Below, piece after piece: positions 5,828-11,520 of a DNA stretch of 11,520 bases. The notes beneath the pieces were generated by a model. The model was not told the origin of the DNA, made no database searches, and saw only the letters and a list, made by a program, of their open reading frames with translations. The translations under genes were made by a program, and so were the position numbers. Location: the NCBI GenBank assembly GCA_934590505.1, contig CAKTPC010000064.1, positions 1 to 11,520 of the forward strand. The letters run 5' to 3'. Position 1 is the first letter of the stretch, and every line of letters begins with the position of its first letter. Source of the stretch: an uncultured Oscillospiraceae bacterium (GTDB lineage: Bacteria > Bacillota > Clostridia > Oscillospirales > Oscillospiraceae).

Positions 5828-7183
5828 TTACTCTTTTATAACAGCGCCGCTGTTTCTTTCTTTTATGACGGCGGCGATATGCTCCGCCGCAGCCGCCGGG
5901 CTGAGCTTGACCTGCTCGCCGGTCTGCATGTTCTTGACGGACAGGACACCCTCGTTTATCTCGTCCTCGCCCACGAGCACGACAAACGGCACCTTCAGCT
6001 TATCGGCATAGCTCATCTTGGCCTTGAACTTTTTCTTCTCACCGTAGAGCTGGGTGCGCACACCGCCGGCACGCAGAGCGGTCGCGGCGGAGATGGCAAA
6101 GCCAGCATCCTCGGTCATGGGGATAACCAGAGCATCGCACGGTGCGGTGACTATCTCATCCGACAGCAGCCCCTGCTCATTGAGCACGTAGAACAGCCTT
6201 GTCAGCCCTATCGAGATGCCGACGCCGGGCAGCTGCTTATCGGTATAATACTCGGCAAGGTTATCATATCTGCCGCCGGAACAGACGGAGCCGATCTCCG
6301 GGTGCTCTGTCATTTCGGTCTCATAGACCGTGCCGGTGTAATAGTCCAGACCGCGCGCGATAGTCAGGTCGACAGCAAAGTTTTCCTCCGGCACGCCGAA
6401 GGCCGCGAGGTAGCCCGTGACGGTCTTGAGCTCATCGAGCCCCTGGTCGAAGGTCGCGTCCATGCCGCGGTAGCGCTCGAGAGCCGTGATGACCTCATCA
6501 TTGCTGCCGCAGATGGCCATGAAGTCCAGCACGTTCTCCGCCTTGCAGGGGAGCATCTTGACATCGTCAATGAGCAGCTGGCGCACCTTCTCCGCGCCGA
6601 TTTTATCAAGCTTGTCGACAGTGCGCATAATATCCCCGGCGCGCTCGCTCATGCCGTTCATGGCATAGAAGCCGTTGAGGATCTTGCGGTTATTGACCTT
6701 GATTTTGAACTTTGTTATGCCGAGCTTTGAGAAGGTGTTATAGATAATGGCGGGGATCTCCGCCTCGTTTATGATATCAAGCTTTCCGTCTCCTATTACG
6801 TCGATATCGGCCTGATAGAACTCGCGGAAGCGGCCGCGCTGGGCGCGTTCGCCGCGGTAGACCTTGCCGATCTGGTAGCGGCGGAACGGGAAGGTCAGCT
6901 CGCCATAGTGCCCGGCGACATATTTTGCCAGCGGGACAGTGAGGTCAAAGCGCAGGGCAAGGTCACTCTCGCCCTTCATGAAGCGGTATATCTGCTTCTC
7001 GGTCTCGCCGCCGCCCTTGGCAAGCAGCACCTCGGCAGACTCGATTATAGGTGTGTCAAGCGGAGTGAAGCCATAGACGGAATAGCTCTGACGGAGGACC
7101 TCCATCATGCGCTCCATCTTCATCTGCTGCTCCGGCAGCAGCTCCATAAAGCCGGAAAGCGTGCGCGGTGATACCTTTGCCAT
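5828..7183 (-). CDS. hisS: Histidyl-tRNA synthetase
   Basis: This class II synthetase charges tRNA-His. Starting at 7183 it has 451 residues, slightly longer than the common 420-430. Visible elements are motif 1 around YGFTPLDTPIIE (37-48), motif 2 in YQIGKVYRGERAQRGRFREF (103-122) and QADIDVIG, the histidine-binding ARGLDYYTG (276-284), SGGRYDNL (302-309), motif 3 near GVGISIGLTRL (320-330), and a C-terminal anticodon-binding domain (about 345-450). The ARGLDYYTG segment shows a catalytic enzyme rather than the HisZ paralogue. The N-terminus reads LSGFMELLPEQ instead of the common RGTxDxxP, and motif 2 resembles actinobacterial HisRS. The ATG at 7183 has AAAGGA (7193-7198) 9 nt upstream; an in-frame ATG at 7210 has no site. 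It is preceded by a hairpin at 7213-7246. No AGGGTGG-type T-box antiterminator is present. Confidence 0.96.
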   Translation of the reverse strand: MAKVSPRTLSGFMELLPEQQMKMERMMEVLRQSYSVYGFTPLDTPIIESAEVLLAKGGGETEKQIYRFMKGESDLALRFDLTVPLAKYVAGHYGELTFPFRRYQIGKVYRGERAQRGRFREFYQADIDVIGDGKLDIINEAEIPAIIYNTFSKLGITKFKIKVNNRKILNGFYAMNGMSERAGDIMRTVDKLDKIGAEKVRQLLIDDVKMLPCKAENVLDFMAICGSNDEVITALERYRGMDATFDQGLDELKTVTGYLAAFGVPEENFAVDLTIARGLDYYTGTVYETEMTEHPEIGSVCSGGRYDNLAEYYTDKQLPGVGISIGLTRLFYVLNEQGLLSDEIVTAPCDALVIPMTEDAGFAISAATALRAGGVRTQLYGEKKKFKAKMSYADKLKVPFVVLVGEDEINEGVLSVKNMQTGEQVKLSPAAAAEHIAAVIKERNSGAVIKE

Positions 7184-7212
7184 ATATGTGCATCCTTTCA
7201 ATATACGCATTA

Positions 7213-7246
7213 ATTCCGAAGCCGTTCATGCAGACGGCTTCGGAAT
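7213..7246. repeat. Stem-loop in the mgsA-hisS spacer
   Basis: TTCCGAAGCCGT (7214-7225) is perfectly inverted as ACGGCTTCGGAA (7234-7245), extended by A7213-T7246 to 13 bp, with an 8-nt loop. On the - strand it lies 29 bases after the mgsA stop and 15 bases before the hisS ribosome binding site. Its 3' side reads TAATGCG, not a T-run, so it is a poor terminator. Instead a TTTTT lies on its 5' side. It could be an intercistronic stability or processing element, or part of an attenuator. Confidence 0.75.
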
Positions 7247-7275
7247 AAAAACGCGCAGTATAGCTGCCGTGCGGC

Positions 7276-7680
7276 TTATCTCTTCTGGGGATTGACGATG
7301 TTGCGCCAGTCAAGGTCGCCGCGGCGCAGGCCCTGAACGAGCACCTCCGCCGTCGCGGCGTTGGTCGCAAAGGGGATCTGGTACTGGTCGCACAGACGCT
7401 CGATCTTGTTGATATCATCAAAGCCCTTGGGGTTTGCGGGGTCGCAGAAAAAGAGCACAAGGTCGATCTCATTGAAGGATATGCGTGCGCCGATCTGCTG
7501 CGCGCCGCCCTGATCCGCGTGGAGGTAAAGCGTTATCGGAAGGCCGGTCGCCTCCGAGACAAGCTTGCCCGTGACGTGGGTCGCACAAAGCGAGTGCTCC
7601 GCCAAAATGCCGCAGTAGGCAATGCAGAACTGCACCATGAGCTCTTTCTTTCTGTCATGCGCCATCAATGCAATATTCAT
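7276..7680 (-). CDS. mgsA: Methylglyoxal synthase-like protein with altered active site
   Basis: By overall similarity this is methylglyoxal synthase (MGS-like fold), which turns dihydroxyacetone phosphate into methylglyoxal and phosphate. The 134 residues match the family length and align almost without gaps to B. subtilis MgsA: MNIALMAHDRKK (1-12), ATHVTGKLV (33-41), GGAQQIGA (58-65), IDLVLFF-DP (72-81) and IPFATNAATAEVLV (102-115). Kept are His8-Asp9, Lys12 and Asp80. Changed are the catalytic Asp of GGDQQ, which is Ala60 (codon GCG), the His of PHxPD, which is Phe87, the Asp of the same segment, which is Ile90, and the TGTTG phosphate loop, which reads THVTG. This makes methylglyoxal synthase activity doubtful; the symbol is by homology only. 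It has its own promoter (7732-7760), GGAG 6 nt before the ATG, and leads the hisS-aspS-comM unit. Confidence 0.85.
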   Translation of the reverse strand: MNIALMAHDRKKELMVQFCIAYCGILAEHSLCATHVTGKLVSEATGLPITLYLHADQGGAQQIGARISFNEIDLVLFFCDPANPKGFDDINKIERLCDQYQIPFATNAATAEVLVQGLRRGDLDWRNIVNPQKR

Positions 7681-7731
7681 ACTCTTCTCCGTTTCCTTGT
7701 ATGCAAAATACCTTATTTGTTCATTCGACTA

Positions 7732-7760
7732 ATTATATACACAAATTCCCGAAACTTCAA
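7732..7760 (-). promoter_or_regulatory. Predicted sigma-A promoter for mgsA-hisS-aspS-comM
   Basis: On the - strand, TTGAAG (7760-7755; 4 of 6) is followed after exactly 17 bases by TATAAT (7737-7732; 6 of 6). The start point would be near 7725, giving an mRNA leader of about 45 nt before mgsA. The -35 box begins 5 bases beyond the mrdA stop and no terminator intervenes, so read-through from the mre genes may also feed this unit. Confidence 0.8.
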
Positions 7761-7765
7761 TAGCT

Positions 7766-9877
7766 TTATTTAAGAAGCGTCATTTCCGTCTCGGAGGTAT
7801 CGCTGTAGCCCATTATAGTGATATAAGCGTCCATGATGTTGCGTGCGATGAACTGCACGTCAGCACCGGCACCGCCGCGCTCAACGACGACGAATATCGC
7901 GACCTCGGGATCCTTATACGGGGCATAGCACATGAAGATACCGTCGTTCTGGATGCCTTCGCCCTTCTGTGCGGTACCGGTCTTGCCGGCGACACGCCAC
8001 TGGCAGTCGACCCAGACGTTGACGTTCTTCTCGTTTATATAGTCGTTAAGCACTTCCCACATGCCTTCATGTACCGCCGCCCAGTTATACTCGGCGGAAT
8101 CGACGGTGCTCATGACGGTAGGCTCGCGGTCATAGAGCTTTTCGCTGTAATCGTAGTTTCTGATGGACTTGAGGATGGACGCGGAATAGCGTGTGCCGGA
8201 GTTTGCGACGGTCGCGCAGTATTCAGCCATCTGTATCGGGGTGAAAACGCTGTCGGACTGGCCGATGGCGGCCTGCAGGGTATCGCCTATTCGCCACTCG
8301 GTACCGGCATAGTCCATGTGGTTTGCCTGGTTGGACATGTTGCCCTTGGCTTCGACAAGCTCAATGCCAGAGTATTCGCCGAGGCCGAAGTCCGCGGCGA
8401 ACCTGCCGAGGTCATCGACGCCGAGGAAGTTGCCGATGGAGTAGAAGTAGTAGTTGCACGAGTCGCGGATAGCGGTCGTGACGTTCTCCTCGGGGTGGGT
8501 AAGGTGATCCTTCGTCGAGTTCCAGATCCAGCACTCAGGCGCGTAGCCTTCGGCCGCGTACCTTGTGTAGACGCCCTCGCATTTTATCTTGTCCTCGGTG
8601 TTTACTATGCCCATTGTGAGTGCGGCTATCGCCGTGCAGGGCTTGAAAGTTGAACCAGGGGCATAGGTTCCCATCAGCGTGCGGTTAAAGAGCGGCGCAT
8701 TCTCCGCTTCGAGCAGTTCCTGATAGTCCTCCAGTATCGTCGCGACATTGTAGGTCGGCCAGCTTGCCATTGCAAGCGGCTCACCGGTCTTGACGTTCAC
8801 GACCACGGCGGCAGCGCCGGTGATCTCGTCCTTGAGGTCGACATTATAGTCGCCTCGCGCCGTGCCCTCGGCACGCTTCTGGGCAATGTTCTGCTTGAGT
8901 ATCGACACTCCGTTTGCAAGGATACGCTCGGTCTGCTCCTGCAGGACGCTGTCGATCGTCAGGTACACATGGTTGCCGGGCTCCGGCTCCTCGGTGTACA
9001 CCGTTGCAAGCACCGTACCGGCAGAGTTTCGCGTCTCGATGACCTTGCCGTCCTTGCCGTGGAGGTAGTTTTCAAAGGCGTATTCGACGCCGTCCTTACC
9101 GACCATGGCGTCGGTAGAGTAGTTCAGCAGGGAGTATTTCTCATATTCCTCCTGCGTCATAAGGCCGGTGTAGCCGAGGATGTGCGCTGCGTACTCCGTG
9201 CCGTATTTACGGCTGTAGGCGCGCTCGACCTCGATGCCGACAAGCTTATTTTCCATGATCGACGAGATGAGCTTCATGCTCGCGTCCTCGACGAAGATAT
9301 AGTCGGCGGTATTGACGGCGTAGCGGACGTTTATCGAGTAACGCACGCCGGCGATGATGCGCATCTCCTCGGCGGAGTAGCTGTTGTCGATATTATATCT
9401 CGTGCGCATATAGCTCATGAGCTCGACCGCCGTAGAGTTCGGGTCTATCTCCTGACGGACATAGTACGCATCGAGCATCGTGCGCTGGATAGCCGTCATG
9501 TCCGGGTCGTATTCAAACGGCGGGGTCATGGTTATGGGCAGGTCGTCGGTATACTCGTCGCCGTAGCCCTGGACCATATGCACAAGCTCAAGAATGACCG
9601 AGTTCGGGTCCTCGTTTGCGAAGAGCTTGTCCGTGTCTATCTTCAGGTTATAGGTCTCCTCATTGCTGACAAGGGTACGGCCGTAGCGGTCATAGATATT
9701 GCCGCGCGCGGCGGTCACGGTGCGCTCGGCATTCGTAAGCTCGCTGCTGCGGTTGTAGTTTGCCTCGCCCTCTATGATCTGGAGCTTATAGAGCTCCACC
9801 AGATACACCGTGAGGAGCAGCAGGATAAGGATAACAAGTCCCGCGACTCTTCCCGGTTTTACAAGTCTGTTGTGCAT
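7766..9877 (-). CDS. mrdA: Penicillin-binding protein 2 (elongasome peptidoglycan transpeptidase)
   Basis: A class B penicillin-binding protein that cross-links peptidoglycan during side-wall growth, working with a SEDS polymerase and the MreCD complex outside the membrane. The 703 residues have a short cytoplasmic start (MHNRLVKPGR), one membrane anchor at about 11-29, a dimerisation/pedestal domain containing RGNIYDRYGRTLV (58-70), and a transpeptidase domain from about 300. The three active-site motifs are STFK (409-412, nucleophile Ser409), SCN (473-475) and KTG (632-634). Cys433 and Cys449 sit in a loop rich in Tyr and Trp. The ATG at 9877 is preceded by a GGAAAGGA-type site and lies 15 bases after the mreD stop. 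The position directly after mreC-mreD supports the elongation (PBP2/MrdA) assignment over a division PBP. No rodA is in the window. Confidence 0.95.
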   Translation of the reverse strand: MHNRLVKPGRVAGLVILILLLLTVYLVELYKLQIIEGEANYNRSSELTNAERTVTAARGNIYDRYGRTLVSNEETYNLKIDTDKLFANEDPNSVILELVHMVQGYGDEYTDDLPITMTPPFEYDPDMTAIQRTMLDAYYVRQEIDPNSTAVELMSYMRTRYNIDNSYSAEEMRIIAGVRYSINVRYAVNTADYIFVEDASMKLISSIMENKLVGIEVERAYSRKYGTEYAAHILGYTGLMTQEEYEKYSLLNYSTDAMVGKDGVEYAFENYLHGKDGKVIETRNSAGTVLATVYTEEPEPGNHVYLTIDSVLQEQTERILANGVSILKQNIAQKRAEGTARGDYNVDLKDEITGAAAVVVNVKTGEPLAMASWPTYNVATILEDYQELLEAENAPLFNRTLMGTYAPGSTFKPCTAIAALTMGIVNTEDKIKCEGVYTRYAAEGYAPECWIWNSTKDHLTHPEENVTTAIRDSCNYYFYSIGNFLGVDDLGRFAADFGLGEYSGIELVEAKGNMSNQANHMDYAGTEWRIGDTLQAAIGQSDSVFTPIQMAEYCATVANSGTRYSASILKSIRNYDYSEKLYDREPTVMSTVDSAEYNWAAVHEGMWEVLNDYINEKNVNVWVDCQWRVAGKTGTAQKGEGIQNDGIFMCYAPYKDPEVAIFVVVERGGAGADVQFIARNIMDAYITIMGYSDTSETEMTLLK

Positions 9878-9892
9878 TGCAAGTCCTTTCCC

Positions 9893-10387
9893 TTACTTGA
9901 TCCACTTTGCCGGCGGGAAATACGCCACCGTCGAAAACGGCAGTGACCAGAGCGTCTGGACAATGACCGTCGAGAGCATCGCCCCGCTCCATGTATCGCC
10001 CGCCAAGGTCTTGAGCATCTGGAGCACCGCCGTGATGAACAGCGCCGCAAGTGTGATGCCCATAAAGGCAAAGAAGCGCCGGTTTATAAAGAACTGGGAC
10101 ACGAACGCTGCCGCGAACGACAGTGCAGGCAGAACCAGCGCAAAGAAAATCGTATGCTCCACGAAGGCCATATCCGCAAATATACCCATGATGAGCGAAA
10201 ACAGCGGACCGAGCGTCGCGCCCTCGAACATGCCGACCGCCACGGCGACCGCCGGCAGCACCATCGGGCACGAGCCGAACAGCCTGAAATGGCTGAGGAT
10301 CATGTTCTGCGCCATCAGCGTCAGGAGCATGAACAGCGCGTATCTCAGCACACGGTGTATATTTATCTTCTCAAAAAGATCCTTCAA
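9893..10387 (-). CDS. mreD: Rod shape-determining protein MreD
   Basis: A multi-pass membrane protein of the elongasome that pairs with MreC and supports PBP2. The 164-residue product is strongly hydrophobic, with segments at about 14-32, 40-56, 59-75, 79-100, 106-125 and 135-155. GATLGPLFSLIMGIFADMAF (56-75) is the family's Gly-rich G...G...D segment. The start codon is TTG (10387-10385), with GGTGG (10396-10400) 8 nt upstream. The next in-frame ATG is residue 20, inside the first membrane helix, so it is not credible. GTG at residue 13 is a weaker alternative. It is in the same reading frame as mreC, separated only by the TAA stop and one codon. Confidence 0.9.
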   Translation of the reverse strand: MKDLFEKINIHRVLRYALFMLLTLMAQNMILSHFRLFGSCPMVLPAVAVAVGMFEGATLGPLFSLIMGIFADMAFVEHTIFFALVLPALSFAAAFVSQFFINRRFFAFMGITLAALFITAVLQMLKTLAGDTWSGAMLSTVIVQTLWSLPFSTVAYFPPAKWIK

Positions 10388-10390
10388 CTT

Positions 10391-11233
10391 TTATTCCACC
10401 ACTTCAAAGCTCTTGATAATGAACACCTGCACGAGCGAGTCCAGATCGCACTGCGGCTCGACTATACCGTATTCTATCTGCCCGCCGGCCTCTGTCTGCA
10501 CAGCTGTGAGCGTGCCGATCACGAGCCCGGAGGGGAACGCTCCGCCGGAGCCCGAGGTCAGAACATCGTCCCCGACGAATATCTGTGCGCCGTCTGCAAG
10601 GAAGGTGAGCTTTGCAGTCTTGTCTTTCATGAATGAGTATTCGCCGACGACCATACCGGAGTTGCCCGCCGCGCCGACGAATGCGCCGACGCTCATGTCA
10701 ACGTCGATAAGCGTGCTGACCGTGGCCCAGTTCGTGCCGAGCTCTGTGATCTGGCCGACGACTGCGCCGTACTCGGTTATGACGGGGTCGCCTATCTCAA
10801 TGCCGCTGGTCTCGCCCTTGCTTATCGTGAAGGACGACGACCAGTTCGACGATGACCAGAGCACGACCTTGGCCGACTCCATCTCATAATCCGTGTGCTT
10901 CTCGCGCAGCTCAAGGAGCTTACGCAGACGCGTGTTCTCCTCGGAGGCGGCGATGCCGTCGCGCGCGGACTGCTGCGCATCCGCAAGCTGGGAGCGGAGC
11001 GATTCATTCTCCGCCATGAGCGAGTCATAATCGTACAGATAGCCGTATAGGCTGTCGAACCAGTTGACAGCGGAGCTCAGGGCCTTCTGCATAGGTGCCT
11101 TCACGATGCCCGACACGTTCTGCATGAAGCTTATGTTGCCGCCGCGCGCCGCAGCACCTAGCGCGATTATCAGCACGACCGCACCGACGATTATGCCGAC
11201 GCGTATTCCGTTTTTCTTCAGGTATTCTTTCAA
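10391..11233 (-). CDS. mreC: Rod shape-determining protein MreC
   Basis: An elongasome scaffold in the membrane and on its outer face that activates PBP2. The 280 residues are typical of the family. There is a short basic start (MKEYLKKNGIR), one membrane segment at about 12-28, a coiled coil at about 70-112 (LMAENESLRSQLADA, then EENTRLRKLLEL), and the beta-barrel MreC core at about 120-275 with GAVVGQI (156-162), VSTLIDVDMSVGA (172-184), LTSGSGGAFPSGLVIG (225-240) and the ending LVQVFII (267-273). The only possible start is TTG at 11233, because an in-frame TAA lies 30 bases upstream; AGGGAG (11244-11249) is 10 nt before it. That TTG overlaps the maf TGA as TTGA, which suggests coupled translation. 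mreB, commonly just upstream of mreC, is not between maf and mreC. Confidence 0.94.
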   Translation of the reverse strand: MKEYLKKNGIRVGIIVGAVVLIIALGAAARGGNISFMQNVSGIVKAPMQKALSSAVNWFDSLYGYLYDYDSLMAENESLRSQLADAQQSARDGIAASEENTRLRKLLELREKHTDYEMESAKVVLWSSSNWSSSFTISKGETSGIEIGDPVITEYGAVVGQITELGTNWATVSTLIDVDMSVGAFVGAAGNSGMVVGEYSFMKDKTAKLTFLADGAQIFVGDDVLTSGSGGAFPSGLVIGTLTAVQTEAGGQIEYGIVEPQCDLDSLVQVFIIKSFEVVE

Positions 11234-11520
11234 AGAAGTCCAACTCCCTGCCTGTTGAGCATTTTACCGAGCCTGCACAGCGGCAGACCCATGACGTTGA
11301 AAAAGTCGCCCTCTATGCCCTCCACGAAGAGTGCGGCCTTGCCCTGCGCGCCATACGCGCCGGCCTTGTCCATCGGCTCCCCGGTGGCTATGTATGCCTC
11401 TATCTCCCGCTCGGAAAGCTCACGGAAGCGGACGCGGCTCATTTCATATTCAAGCGTCTCCTGCCCGTCCTTTATGACGCACACGCCGGTATACACCTCG
11501 TGCGTCTCACCGGAGAGCTC
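11230..11520 (-). CDS. maf: Maf-family nucleotide pyrophosphatase, 5'-truncated by window edge
   Basis: Maf proteins hydrolyse non-canonical or canonical NTPs (dTTP/UTP class or m7GTP class) to monophosphates and are linked to septum arrest. Only the C-terminal 96 residues are inside the window, about half of the usual 190-200. The frame is open to the last base: the in-window protein begins with a family LSGETHEVYTGV block (2-13), so the GTG at 11496 is internal Val9 and not a start. Further family signatures are MDKAGAYGAQG (50-60) and NVMGLPLCRL (75-84). The nucleotide-binding N-terminal region lies beyond the window, so the substrate class cannot be decided. The stop TGA (11232-11230) overlaps the mreC TTG start, making maf the upstream gene of the mre unit, as in other Firmicutes where maf sits near mreBCD. 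Confidence 0.93.
   Translation of the reverse strand, partial: ELSGETHEVYTGVCVIKDGQETLEYEMSRVRFRELSEREIEAYIATGEPMDKAGAYGAQGKAALFVEGIEGDFFNVMGLPLCRLGKMLNRQGVGLL

Noticed and set aside
5693..6730. 345-codon + strand open frame antisense to hisS and the aspS start
   Set aside because: It is a shadow frame of HisRS, with no family motif and no credible ribosome binding site.
7184..7275. T-box riboswitch upstream of hisS
   Set aside because: The spacer is too short, and the AGGGTGG-type antiterminator sequence and specifier stem are not present.
8969..9946. 325-codon + strand open frame antisense to mrdA
   Set aside because: It is a shadow of PBP2; the product is compositionally odd and matches nothing I recognise.
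9810..10889. 359-codon + strand open frame antisense to mreD and mreC
   Set aside because: It spans two real genes on the opposite strand and is rich in Ser/Thr/Pro, as expected for a reverse-frame artefact.
11494..11496. GTG as the start codon of maf
   Set aside because: The frame stays open upstream and encodes the conserved LSGETHE segment before it, so this codon is an internal Val.
1..11520. Mobile elements, CRISPR arrays, tRNA genes, defence islands
   Set aside because: No transposase, terminal repeats, repeat-spacer pattern or cloverleaf was seen; nearly all bases are accounted for by housekeeping genes.

Overview
This is ordinary chromosomal sequence from what looks like a GC-rich, spore-forming Clostridia (Oscillospirales / Oscillospiraceae-type). 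The evidence is the forespore spoVAD-spoVAE pair, a gut-Clostridia style NRID-type RluA-family pseudouridine synthase, strong GGAGG ribosome binding sites, and short AT-rich spacers between GC-rich genes. There is no mobile element, CRISPR array, tRNA or rRNA. The lineage is inferred from protein character only.

Layout. On the + strand at the left: the 3' part of an RluA-family pseudouridine synthase (1-672) with its own terminator, then spoVAD (789-1805) and spoVAE (1807-2178) with a terminator at 2188-2218. The rest is on the - strand, read right to left: the C-terminal half of maf (11520-11230), mreC, mreD and mrdA (PBP2) as a tightly packed cell-wall elongation unit, then mgsA, hisS, aspS and comM/yifB, ending in a strong terminator at 2335-2295. 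The two blocks converge on an AT-rich spacer (2219-2294) bounded by a terminator on each side.

How the genes work together. Maf, MreC, MreD and PBP2 belong to the rod-shape/septation neighbourhood. maf and mreC overlap by TTGA, and mreC and mreD are separated by 3 nt. No mreB lies between maf and mreC. Five bases past the mrdA stop is a near-ideal sigma-A promoter (TTGAAG-17-TATAAT), which probably starts a second unit: mgsA, hisS, aspS, comM. The two tRNA synthetases show no T-box leader. Intercistronic hairpins lie before hisS and before comM. SpoVAD and SpoVAE are parts of the spore dipicolinic-acid channel, but spoVAC is not next to them.

Most worth a second look: (1) the methylglyoxal synthase homologue has Ala where the family has its catalytic Asp, and also lacks the usual His and Asp of the HxPD segment, so it may not be a methylglyoxal synthase; (2) a consensus promoter in the convergent spacer points antisense into the comM 3' end; (3) HisRS and AspRS both have motif wording unlike the usual Bacillus-type enzymes; (4) mreC and mreD both start with TTG and share one reading frame across a single stop codon. 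I did not find a clearly new multi-gene system.
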